NCBI GenBank assembly: GCA_030830245.1
Contig: JAURNJ010000014.1
Coordinates: forward strand, 1 to 10,055
Direction: 5' to 3'
Origin: Novosphingobium sp.
GTDB lineage: Bacteria; Pseudomonadota; Alphaproteobacteria; Sphingomonadales; Sphingomonadaceae
Length of the DNA: 10,055 bases
Under the pieces are notes generated by a model, which was given only the letters and a program-made list of their open reading frames with translations, was not told where the DNA came from and made no database searches. A program made the position numbers and the translations under genes. How positions within the stretch are numbered: position 1 is the first letter of the stretch; every line of letters starts with the position of its first letter. Below, piece after piece: positions 1 through 6,550 of the stretch.

Positions 1-963
1 CCCCGGCCAGGTTCCCTCCATGCCGAAATGGACAACGAACAGCGAGGGCGAGAAACGCTTGTTCGCCAGGGATTTGCCCATCGCCTTGCCGCGCGGCGCG
101 CCGGAAAGCAGGTCGCGATAGGAATGCACGATGTCGCCATTGCTGGCCACGGCGTCGAACCGTTCGCGCCATCCGCCGAGCGTTTCGACCTCGTTCGCCT
201 TGTCGCCGATGGTATGGACCTGCACCACCGGGTCGCCGAGGCGGACGGTGCCGCCCAGCCGCTCGAAATGCGCGATCATGCCAGCGACCAGCCGGTTGGT
301 GCCGCCCCTGGCCCACCAAACGCCGCCGTCCTTTTCCAGCTTGTGGATCAGGGCATAGATCGAACTCGTGGTCATCGGATTGCCACCGACCAGCAGCGTA
401 TGGAACGAGAGCGCCTCGCGCAGCTTCTCGCTCTTCACGTAACTCGAAACCATCGAATAGACCGAGCGCCAGGCCTGATGCTTGGCGAGGGCGGGCGCGG
501 CCTTCAGCATCGACTTGAAATCGAGGAACGGCACATGGCCGAGCTTGACGTAGCCTTCCTGATAAACGCCTGCGGAATAGCGCAGGAACTCGTCGTACCC
601 GTTCTGGTCGTCGGGGGCGACGCGCGCGATCTCGCGGCGGAGCGAGGCATCGTCGTTCGAGTAGTCGAAATTAGTGCCGTCCACCCAGTTGAGCCGGTAG
701 AACGGCATCACCTGCATGAGTTCGACGTCCTGCGCCATATCGTGGCCCGAAAGCTGCCACAGCTCACGCAGGCAATCGGGATCGGTGATGACCGTCGGAC
801 CTGCGTCGAAGGTGAAGCCCTGCCGTTCCCAGAAATAGGCGCGCCCGCCGGGCTTGTCGCGCGCTTCGACAATGGTCGTGGCGATCCCCGCCGATTGCAG
901 GCGTATGGCGAGCGCGAGACCGCCGAAGCCCGATCCAATGACGCAGGCGCGCTTGGCGATCAT
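1..963 (-). CDS. crtI: Phytoene desaturase CrtI (3' end cut by window edge)
   Basis: FAD-dependent desaturase converting phytoene to lycopene (or an intermediate) at the membrane. I translated the minus strand from the ATG at 963 and found 321 uninterrupted codons, so about two thirds of a ~490-residue CrtI; the C-terminal part lies outside. The N-terminus carries the dinucleotide-binding fold CVIGSGFGGLALAIRL (residues ~7-22), followed by the CrtI-typical EARDKPGGRAYFWE and FTFDAGPTVITDP. Further in are YEEFLRYS-like (here YDEFLRYS) and FHTLLVGGNPMTTSSIYALI, both usual in CrtI. The ATG overlaps the crtY stop (ATGA, 4 nt), so the two are translationally coupled and crtI has no need of its own promoter. 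In related bacteria crtB usually follows; it would be beyond the left edge. Bacterial CrtI rather than the cyanobacterial CrtP type. Confidence 0.95.
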   Translation of the reverse strand, partial: MIAKRACVIGSGFGGLALAIRLQSAGIATTIVEARDKPGGRAYFWERQGFTFDAGPTVITDPDCLRELWQLSGHDMAQDVELMQVMPFYRLNWVDGTNFDYSNDDASLRREIARVAPDDQNGYDEFLRYSAGVYQEGYVKLGHVPFLDFKSMLKAAPALAKHQAWRSVYSMVSSYVKSEKLREALSFHTLLVGGNPMTTSSIYALIHKLEKDGGVWWARGGTNRLVAGMIAHFERLGGTVRLGDPVVQVHTIGDKANEVETLGGWRERFDAVASNGDIVHSYRDLLSGAPRGKAMGKSLANKRFSPSLFVVHFGMEGTWPG

Positions 964-2144
964 GCGCGGCGCTCCAGCGAGGCGAGCGGCCTGCCGCCGC
1001 CTGCCAGCGTGGCGATCGCGGCGGCGACCGGAACCGGCGGCTTGCCGGACAGGATTCGCAAGGTATCGGCGCGGGTGCCGCGTCCGGCATAGAAGCGCTC
1101 GATCAGGGGCTCGGGCAAACGATAGAACCTTTCGAGTATCGGCCAGCGGTCTTGCGGGGCGGCAGCCCCGAAGAGCATGCGAGCCAGCATGCGGTAGATT
1201 GTGGCACTCTGCCAGAGGCGGCGGGCCATGTCACGGCTGGCCTTGGCGAGTGCCGGTCCGGAAAGATCGGGCATCGCGGCAATCGCGAGCGCGGTGCTCA
1301 CCGCCATTGGCAGCGAATAGCTGGTGAGCGGATGGAACAGCGCGGCGCGCGCTCCGGCGCGGGCGAGCGGTTCGTCGGCAGGCCAGAAGGCGCCGAAATC
1401 GCCGGTGGCGACCACCGGCAGCACGCCGGTTTCCTCGCGGCTGGCTTCGGCAACGCTCCAGCCTTGCGCTATGGCATAATCGGCGATGCGCGAGCGCAAG
1501 AGGTCGCGGTCGAGATCGGGCGTGTCCGAATAGTAGGTGTCCTCGACGAAGACTTCGGTTTCGGAGAAGGGCAGGCAATAGACGAAGCGATAGCCGTCAA
1601 GCTGGTCTACCCGCGCGTCCATGACGATCGGGCGGACGAGGCCGTGCGGCGCTTCGAGCCGGAGCACCTGGCCGAGGAACTTTTGCCAGCCGCCTGCCAT
1701 GTGAGGCAGCGAGGAGGCGCCGCGCGCGTCGATCACTGCGCCAGCTTCGAGCTCGCTTCCGTCTTCAAGTGTCAGGCCAGTCGGCCCTGCTTTGCTGACG
1801 GCGGTTCCCGTCAACAGCGCGTGAGCAGGCAGGACTTCGCGCAAGTGCGCATCGAGCCGCTGGCTGGTGATCGAATGGTAGGCGGTGGCGGGCCTGCGCG
1901 AATGGCGGGGAAAGTGGACATCGTAGCCCTGCCAGCGGCAGGCCACCATCGGATCGAGCAAGGCAGCGCCTGCGGCATCGACATCGCTGGCAAAGAACGA
2001 CCAGACATGATTGCCACCGAAATGCTCGCCGCTTTCGATCAGCGCCAGCGTCAGGTCCGGGCGCGACTTGGTCAGGGCGAGCGCAATCAGCCCGCCTGCC
2101 AGACCTCCGCCCAGGATGGCGATGTCGATGTGATTGCGGATCAT
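960..2144 (-). CDS. crtY: Lycopene beta-cyclase CrtY
   Basis: Flavin-dependent lycopene cyclase that closes both ends of lycopene to beta-carotene, working without net redox change at the membrane. The 394-residue product has the normal family length. The N-terminus DIAILGGGLAGGLIALAL (residues 7-24) is the Rossmann FAD site placed, as usual in CrtY, directly after the start. VFVEDTYYSDTPDLD near residue 200 matches the CrtY signature FxEDTxY, and PLTSYSLPMAV near residue 275 is also typical. The ATG at 2144 has no Shine-Dalgarno sequence, but a promoter-like pair ends only ~10 nt upstream, so the mRNA may be nearly leaderless. The stop overlaps the crtI start by 4 nt, making a crtY-crtI operon. 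End product would be beta-carotene, which hydroxylases and ketolases elsewhere may modify. Confidence 0.95.
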   Translation of the reverse strand: MIRNHIDIAILGGGLAGGLIALALTKSRPDLTLALIESGEHFGGNHVWSFFASDVDAAGAALLDPMVACRWQGYDVHFPRHSRRPATAYHSITSQRLDAHLREVLPAHALLTGTAVSKAGPTGLTLEDGSELEAGAVIDARGASSLPHMAGGWQKFLGQVLRLEAPHGLVRPIVMDARVDQLDGYRFVYCLPFSETEVFVEDTYYSDTPDLDRDLLRSRIADYAIAQGWSVAEASREETGVLPVVATGDFGAFWPADEPLARAGARAALFHPLTSYSLPMAVSTALAIAAMPDLSGPALAKASRDMARRLWQSATIYRMLARMLFGAAAPQDRWPILERFYRLPEPLIERFYAGRGTRADTLRILSGKPPVPVAAAIATLAGGGRPLASLERRA

Positions 2145-2153
2145 TGCCAGGCG

Positions 2154-2182
2154 TTAATAGGGCTTCGGGCAGTGCGCCGCAA
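2154..2182 (-). promoter_or_regulatory. Candidate crtY promoter
   Basis: On the minus strand TTGCGG (2182-2177), a 17-nt spacer and TATTAA (2159-2154) resemble sigma70 -35/-10 elements, with 3/6 and 4/6 consensus matches. The predicted transcript start is near 2147, only about 3 nt before the crtY ATG. That would explain the missing Shine-Dalgarno sequence. Seen by eye only. Confidence 0.35.
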
Positions 2183-2233
2183 CTTGGCTTGCTCGGCCCT
2201 TTCGGGCATGTGACGCATCCGTGTAGCCAAAGC

Positions 2234-2238
2234 AGGAG
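2234..2238 (+). promoter_or_regulatory. Ribosome binding site deciding a TTG start
   Basis: AGGAG lies 8 nt before the TTG at 2247 but 20 nt before the first in-frame ATG at 2259. The spacing supports TTG as the start of the DUF2585 gene. Confidence 0.6.
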
Positions 2239-2246
2239 CCAAGGGC

Positions 2247-2834
2247 TTGAAAAGCCTGATGCCGACCCGCGCGGCGTGGATCCTCTCGCTGGGCCTTTGG
2301 GCCTATTGCGCCTTCATCCTGTTTGCCATGCAGCGCCCGTGGATTTGCGAGTGCGGCACAATCAAGGCGTGGCACGGGGTCGTGCAATCGGCTGAAAACA
2401 GCCAGCATCTCGCCGACTGGTACACGTTCAGCCACATCATCCACGGCCTGCTGTTCTATGCGGGCGCGCACCTGCTGTGGCGCAAGTGGAACCTGTTCGA
2501 CGGCGCGCCGACGCGCTGGGCGCTGCCGATCGCAGTGGCGCTGGAGGCAAGCTGGGAGGTGCTGGAAAACTCGCCGATGATCATCGAGCGCTATCGCTCG
2601 GTCACTGCGAGCTTCGGCTATTCGGGCGATTCCATCGTCAATTCGATGGCGGACATCGGCTGGATGATCCTCGGGTTCTGGGCTGCCAGCCGCCTGCCCT
2701 GGAAGGCAAGCGTGGCGCTGGCGCTGGCTTTCGAGCTGATGACGCTGATCGTCATCCGCGACAACCTGACGCTGAACGTGCTCATGCTGGTCTGGCCGGT
2801 CGACGCAATCCGTGTGTGGCAGGCGGGGGGCTGA
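2247..2834 (+). CDS. DUF2585 / UPF0314 family integral membrane protein
   Basis: A 195-residue inner-membrane protein of unknown function. I recognise the alphaproteobacterial UPF0314/DUF2585 family from conserved blocks: WICECG (residues 32-37), WHGVVQSAENSQHLADWYTFSHIIHG (42-67), WEVLENSPMIIERYR near 105-119 and YSGDSIVNSMADIGW after it. Four hydrophobic segments are visible, around residues 10-28, 61-77, 130-148 and 154-172. The conserved blocks are rich in Cys, His, Glu and Asp and sit between or at the ends of the helices, which could form a metal or cofactor site; this is inference. A TTG start is chosen because AGGAG is 8 nt upstream; the ATG 12 nt later is the alternative. The MipA-type gene follows 18 nt downstream and crtY is divergent 102 bp upstream. 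No role has been assigned to the family that I know of. Confidence 0.85.
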   Translation: MKSLMPTRAAWILSLGLWAYCAFILFAMQRPWICECGTIKAWHGVVQSAENSQHLADWYTFSHIIHGLLFYAGAHLLWRKWNLFDGAPTRWALPIAVALEASWEVLENSPMIIERYRSVTASFGYSGDSIVNSMADIGWMILGFWAASRLPWKASVALALAFELMTLIVIRDNLTLNVLMLVWPVDAIRVWQAGG

Positions 2835-2845
2835 ACGGGTATAAC
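2817..2845 (+). promoter_or_regulatory. Candidate internal promoter for the mipA-like gene
   Basis: TATAAC at 2840-2845 is a good -10 match standing out in GC-rich DNA, with a weak -35 (TGGCAG, 2817-2822) at 17 nt spacing inside the end of the DUF2585 gene. The predicted start falls at about 2852, next to the ATG at 2853, which has no clear Shine-Dalgarno sequence. A short GGGT-ATA-ACCC dyad (2837-2847) overlaps the -10 and could be an operator or chance. Confidence 0.3.
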
Positions 2846-2852
2846 CCAAACA

Positions 2853-3698
2853 ATGAGATTCGCTTTAGCGGCAGCCGCTTTGTCTGCCTTCGTCCCGGTC
2901 AGCGGTGCCTTCGCGCAGCCCGCGCCTCCATCCGGATCCAACGTGTTTGCGGGAGACCACATCACTGTCGGCGCCGGCTTGATCTATGGCCCGAGCTACG
3001 ACGGTTCGGACGATTACGTCGCCAGCCCGGTGCCGGCGTTGCAGGGCAACCTTGCCGGGATCGCCATCTCCCCACGTCCCGGCGGAGTCGCGCTGGACGT
3101 GGTCCCCGATGCTCGCGATGCGAAGATCGGCCTGACGCTCGGACCGGTCGCGACGCTTTCCAGCAATCGCGCCAGCCAGATCGAAGACCCGGTGGTTCGC
3201 GCCGCGGGCAAGCTGGACAAGGCGGTGGAAGTGGGAGCGAACGCTGGGCTTTCGGTCAATCGCGTGCTCCATCGCTTCGATAGCCTGAGCTTATCGGCCG
3301 ACGTCAAATGGGACGTCGCGGGCGCGCACTCGGGCCGCACGATCAGCCCGACGATCACCTACACCAGCCCGCTCAGCAGGGCCGCGCTCGTTTCGCTTTC
3401 GGCTTCACTCCGCCACGTCGACGGCGACTTTGCCCGCTATTACTATTCGGTCAGCGCGGCGCAGGCGGCGGCCAGCGGCCTGCCACGCTTCGACGCCAAG
3501 AGCGGCTGGGAGAGCTGGAGCCTGGGCGGTTTTGCAGCCTATGACCTGTCCGGAAACGCCCTGGACGGTGGCTTTTCGGTCATCGCCATCGCAACCTACA
3601 GCCGGATGACGAACGATGCCGCCAGAACGCCCTACACTGCGCTGCGCGGCGACGCCGATCAGTGGACCGGCGCGCTCGGGATAGCCTACACGTTCTAA
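2853..3698 (+). CDS. MipA/OmpV family outer-membrane protein
   Basis: A 281-residue exported protein predicted to form a beta-barrel in the outer membrane. The signal peptide is clear: a basic start (MRF), a hydrophobic core and an AFA|QP cleavage site after residue 21. The mature start has the MipA/OmpV hallmark TVGAGLIYGPSYDGSDDYVASPVPAL, and the rest alternates polar and hydrophobic residues as in barrel strands (for example PTITYTSPLSRAALVSLSASLRH). It ends in AYTF, the terminal Phe expected for BAM-dependent insertion. E. coli MipA scaffolds MltA and PBP1B, and OmpV of Vibrio is a surface antigen, but most alphaproteobacterial members have no tested role, so no specific function is assigned. 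It follows the DUF2585 gene by 18 nt and may be co-transcribed or use its own -10. It converges with the monooxygenase gene with only 8 nt between stops. Confidence 0.85.
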   Translation: MRFALAAAALSAFVPVSGAFAQPAPPSGSNVFAGDHITVGAGLIYGPSYDGSDDYVASPVPALQGNLAGIAISPRPGGVALDVVPDARDAKIGLTLGPVATLSSNRASQIEDPVVRAAGKLDKAVEVGANAGLSVNRVLHRFDSLSLSADVKWDVAGAHSGRTISPTITYTSPLSRAALVSLSASLRHVDGDFARYYYSVSAAQAAASGLPRFDAKSGWESWSLGGFAAYDLSGNALDGGFSVIAIATYSRMTNDAARTPYTALRGDADQWTGALGIAYTF

Positions 3699-3706
3699 GC
3701 GCTGGC

Positions 3707-5494
3707 CTAGGCCCGCACTTCCATGCCCGGTAATTGCCCGCTCTCGCGCCAGTCCTTCAGGATCTCCTGATACTTGAACCAGCCGCCGCTATAGGCGCCA
3801 TTGCGCGCTACTTGAGGCGAGACATGGCCTTCGCCGTTGTAGTAGCCGGGAGTGCATTCCTGGAGGTATTTGGCGCGGTTGCGCGCGGTGGCAAGGACCT
3901 GCTCCACCCAGTCCTCCTCGGCCTCCGGCGTCACTTCGACAGCGCGCGCCTGTCGCTCGGCAGCAGCGGAAACGACATAGGCGAGGTGCTTGCCCTGCTC
4001 GTCGAGGCTCAGCGGGAAATTCAGCGTCATGCCCGACTGAACGTTGTTGAGTACGAAGAACAGGTTGGGAAAGCCGTTGACGTGCATGCCGTGGAGTGTG
4101 GCTACGCCGTCCTTCCACTTTTCGCTGATGGTAAGCCCGTCGCGCCCATAGACCTGATAGCCGGTGCGGCTGGAGATGTCGGTTCCCACCTCGAAGCCGG
4201 TGGCGAAGACGATGCAATCCAGTTCGTATTCGACACCATTGGCGACGATGCCCTTGGGCGTGATGGCCTCCACGCCCTTGCCGTCGGTGTCGATCAGGTG
4301 GACGTTGGGCCGGTTGAAGGTCGGCAGGTAGTCCTCGTGAAAGCAGGGGCGCTTGCAGAACTGGTTGTAATAGGGCTTGAGTGCGTCGGCTGTTGCCGGG
4401 TCCGAGACGATTGATTCTACTCGTTCGCGGATCGATTCCATTTTCTTGAAATCGGCGAGCTGGACAAGCTCCGCCATCTTCGCGGGATCGTCGCTCTTGT
4501 TGGTCGCGCTCAAGCTGGAGAGACTGCGGAATATCTCGGTCCAGCCGTCGTTGACCAGGTCCTGTTCAACAGGGTGGCCAGTCGCCGCGGCCTCGAAATT
4601 CTCCATCCGCTCGCGCTGCCAACCGGGCTGGAGCGACGACACCCAGTCCTGCGGTGTGTCGTAATTGTCGCGAATGTCGACCGACGAAGGCGTTCGCTGG
4701 AAAACGAACAGTTCCTCGGCGGCGGCCCCAAGATGCGGGACGCATTGCACCGCCGTCGCGCCGGTGCCGATAATGCCGACGCGTTTGTCGGCAAGCCCAG
4801 TCAGGTTCCCGTCAGCATCGCCGCCGGTATAGTCATAGTCCCAGCGGCTGGTGTGGAAGGTGTGGCCTTCGAAACTGTCGAGGCCGGGGATGCCAGGCAG
4901 CTTGGGCTTCGACAGCCAGCCATTGGCGATGACGACGAAGCGCGCGCGCAGCTTGTCGCCGCGATTGGTCTCGATATGCCAGCGCTTGTCTTCCTCGTTC
5001 CAGGCGAGCCCGGTCACTTCGGTTTGCAACAGGGCCTTGTCATAGAGGCCGAAATGCCGGGCGAGGGTGCGGCAATGTTCGAGAATGTCCGCCGCCTTGG
5101 CGTACTTGTTAGGCGGCATTTGGCCCACTTCCTCTAGCAGCGGCAGGTAGATGTAGCTTTCGACATCGCAGGCCGCGCCGGGATAGCGGTTCCAGTACCA
5201 CGTGCCGCCTACGTCGCCGCCCTTCTCGATGATGCGCACATCGTCGATCCCCGCCCGCTTGAGGTGGCACGAAGTCATGAGCCCGCCAAAACCGCCGCCG
5301 ATGCACACGACCTCGTTCTCGTCGCTGATGGGGTCGCGGGTAAAGCCGGGCTCGACGTAGGGATCCTGATCGAGATAGGCGAACTTGCCCTTCAGCTCGA
5401 CATATTGGCCGATGCCTTCGGCGCGCAGGCGCTTGATGCGTTCCGCCTCGTAGCGCTTCGCCAGTTCCTGCGGATCGATTTCCTTGGTCGCCAT
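3707..5494 (-). CDS. Type I Baeyer-Villiger monooxygenase (flavin-containing)
   Basis: NADPH- and FAD-dependent oxygenase that inserts oxygen next to a ketone to give an ester or lactone. From the ATG at 5494 the product has 595 residues. Visible motifs: FAD Rossmann site CIGGGFGGL (64-72), GGTWYWNRYPGAACD (96-110), the Baeyer-Villiger fingerprint FEGHTFHTSRWD (208-219; FxGxxxHxxxW[PD]) and the NADPH Rossmann site GIIGTGATAV (240-249). The ~60-residue N-terminal extension with RYEAERIKRLRAEG is shared with enzymes for large cyclic ketones such as cyclododecanone or cyclopentadecanone monooxygenase, so a bulky hydrophobic ketone (macrocyclic or steroid) is the likely substrate; this is inferred from memory of those sequences. 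The frame stays open to a TTG at 5557, but that stretch contains a hairpin and no Shine-Dalgarno. GAGG at 5507-5510 best serves the ATG at 5494; the ATG at 5506 is next. It is not tightly linked to either neighbour. Confidence 0.9.
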   Translation of the reverse strand: MATKEIDPQELAKRYEAERIKRLRAEGIGQYVELKGKFAYLDQDPYVEPGFTRDPISDENEVVCIGGGFGGLMTSCHLKRAGIDDVRIIEKGGDVGGTWYWNRYPGAACDVESYIYLPLLEEVGQMPPNKYAKAADILEHCRTLARHFGLYDKALLQTEVTGLAWNEEDKRWHIETNRGDKLRARFVVIANGWLSKPKLPGIPGLDSFEGHTFHTSRWDYDYTGGDADGNLTGLADKRVGIIGTGATAVQCVPHLGAAAEELFVFQRTPSSVDIRDNYDTPQDWVSSLQPGWQRERMENFEAAATGHPVEQDLVNDGWTEIFRSLSSLSATNKSDDPAKMAELVQLADFKKMESIRERVESIVSDPATADALKPYYNQFCKRPCFHEDYLPTFNRPNVHLIDTDGKGVEAITPKGIVANGVEYELDCIVFATGFEVGTDISSRTGYQVYGRDGLTISEKWKDGVATLHGMHVNGFPNLFFVLNNVQSGMTLNFPLSLDEQGKHLAYVVSAAAERQARAVEVTPEAEEDWVEQVLATARNRAKYLQECTPGYYNGEGHVSPQVARNGAYSGGWFKYQEILKDWRESGQLPGMEVRA

Positions 5495-5521
5495 GTTCGT
5501 CGCCATCCTCAAATGCCAAAT

Positions 5522-5549
5522 CCCCGACACCATGACTCCGGTGCCGGGG
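5522..5549 (-). terminator. Strong hairpin, probable terminator of the hydrolase gene
   Basis: On the minus strand CCCCGGCACC and GGTGTCGGGG pair over 10 bp with one G-U and an 8-nt loop. AAA before and ATTT after can extend the stem. It sits ~70 nt after the hydrolase stop and 28 nt before the monooxygenase ATG. The U-tract is weak (ATTTGGCATTTG), so a role as leader structure for the monooxygenase is the alternative. Confidence 0.5.
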
Positions 5550-5617
5550 TTTGACAATAGGGGCAGGGCGGTATCATTTCCACATGCCTCTTGGCCGTGC
5601 CGCAGTGGTCGTGGCGT

Positions 5618-6484
5618 TCAGATCGCGTTGATCGGCAGCCGCAGAAAAGTGTGCCCGCCCGGAGAGGCGGGGGGCATGGCTCCCGCGCGGATGTTCACCT
5701 GAAGCGAAGGCAGGATCAGCAACGGGGCTTCCAGCTTCGCGTCGCGTGCGCTGCGCATGGCAACGAACTCATCCTCGGTGATGCCTTCGTGGATGTGGAC
5801 ATTGGCGCGGTTCTGTTCGGCGACCGTGGTTTCCCAGACGAAATCGCTGCGTCCCTCGGGCAGGTAGTCGTGCCCGACGAACATGCGCGTCTCTCCCGGC
5901 AGGGCAAGGATCCTGCGGATCGAGCGATAGAGCGCCGTGGCGCTGCCGCCAGGAAAGTCGGTCCGCGCTGTGCCATAGTCGGGCATGAACAGCGTATCGC
6001 CGACGAACACGGCATCGCCGATGATGTAGCTGACGCAGGCAGGCGTGTGACCGGGCGTGTGCATCATGCCAATCTCGAGTTCGCCCAGTGGCAGGCTTTC
6101 ACCCTCGCTCACCAGCCGGTCGAACTGGCTGCCGTCTGGCGTCACGTCGTCGGCCTCGAACAGCGCGCCGAACGCTTTCTGGATCACCGTGATATCGGAG
6201 CCGATCACGACCGGCACGCCGGTTTTTTCGCGCAGGTAATGCGCAGCGGAGAGGTGATCGGCATGGGCGTGCGTATCGAGAATCCACTTCAGGTCGAGCG
6301 ATCCGGCCCCGATATAGTCGAGCAGGGCGTCTGCTGACCCAGTCGAGGTGCGCGCATTGCGCGCGGTGAAATCGAGCACCGGGTCGATAATCGCCGCAGC
6401 GCGGGTGGTCGGATCATGGACCACGTAGCTGACCGTGGAGGTGGCGGAGTCGAAAAATCCGCGAACGATGGGCTTGCTGGGCAT
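5618..6484 (-). CDS. Persulfide-dioxygenase-like MBL-fold metallohydrolase (Blh/ETHE1 type)
   Basis: A 288-residue metallo-beta-lactamase-fold protein of the ETHE1/Blh group, which oxidises glutathione persulfide to sulfite with a mononuclear iron. Metal ligands are readable: HAHADH (72-77), H146 in TPGHTP, D163 in FVGDTLF and H205 in VGHDY. The DTHAHADHLSAAHYLRE block and DYGTARTDFPGG are the usual sequences of this subgroup rather than of glyoxalase II. The start is secure: AAGGAG lies 7 nt before the ATG at 6484. It is divergent from a BigR-like repressor and shares a 66-bp control region with it, a layout known from the bigR-blh loci of Agrobacterium and Xylella. Unlike those Blh proteins it has no DUF442 (rhodanese-like) domain fused at the N-terminus; here the rhodanese is a separate membrane protein. 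Enzymatic identity is inferred from motifs and context, without an assay. Confidence 0.85.
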   Translation of the reverse strand: MPSKPIVRGFFDSATSTVSYVVHDPTTRAAAIIDPVLDFTARNARTSTGSADALLDYIGAGSLDLKWILDTHAHADHLSAAHYLREKTGVPVVIGSDITVIQKAFGALFEADDVTPDGSQFDRLVSEGESLPLGELEIGMMHTPGHTPACVSYIIGDAVFVGDTLFMPDYGTARTDFPGGSATALYRSIRRILALPGETRMFVGHDYLPEGRSDFVWETTVAEQNRANVHIHEGITEDEFVAMRSARDAKLEAPLLILPSLQVNIRAGAMPPASPGGHTFLRLPINAI

Positions 6485-6505
6485 GTCTGAACTCCTTCGC
6501 TCACT

Positions 6506-6533
6506 ATATTAGGTATTGCTAAATTAGAATCAA
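6506..6533 (-). promoter_or_regulatory. Candidate promoter of the MBL hydrolase gene
   Basis: On the minus strand TTGATT (6533-6528), a 16-nt spacer and TAATAT (6511-6506) give a plausible sigma70 promoter with start near 6499, leaving a ~15-nt leader that contains the AAGGAG ribosome site. The predicted operator lies inside it. Confidence 0.45.
6515..6530. promoter_or_regulatory. Predicted BigR/SqrR operator
   Basis: ATTG-N8-GAAT differs by one base from ATTC-N8-GAAT, the SqrR site as I recall it from Rhodobacter capsulatus. Inside it CTAA-A-TTAG (6519-6527) is a perfect dyad, and TTAG (6509-6512) repeats to the left. It overlaps both divergent promoters, so one bound dimer could repress both transcripts. 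Confidence 0.5.
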
Positions 6534-6543
6534 TGCATATAAT
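6516..6543 (+). promoter_or_regulatory. Candidate promoter of the bigR-ygaP-tauE operon
   Basis: TTGCTA (6516-6521), a 16-nt spacer and a perfect TATAAT (6538-6543). The predicted start is ~6550, at the ATG at 6551, so the mRNA may be leaderless. A TGCAT-ATA-ATGCA dyad (6534-6546) surrounds the -10. An alternative -10 is TAGAAT at 6525-6530. Confidence 0.5.
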
Positions 6544-6550
6544 GCAGGTC

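Noticed and set aside
28..1092. 354-residue plus-strand open frame
   Set aside because: It lies antisense to crtI and crtY. The minus strand shows clear CrtI motifs in an unbroken frame to the window edge, and high GC keeps shadow frames open.
2196..2207. GCCC-TTTC-GGGC hairpin (GAAA tetraloop on the minus strand) between crtY and DUF2585 genes
   Set aside because: Only 4 bp, lies upstream of both predicted transcripts, and has no U-tract.
1152..2213. 353-residue plus-strand open frame
   Set aside because: Antisense to crtY, with no recognisable motif; CrtY on the other strand is unmistakable.
3704..3713. GGCCTAGGCC palindrome between convergent stops
   Set aside because: Too short and lacks a U-tract; could be a weak bidirectional terminator but chance is as likely.
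5551..5577. TTGACA followed by TATCAT on the plus strand
   Set aside because: Spacer is 15 nt and no plus-strand gene follows for nearly 1 kb; the TTGACA is part of the hairpin flank.
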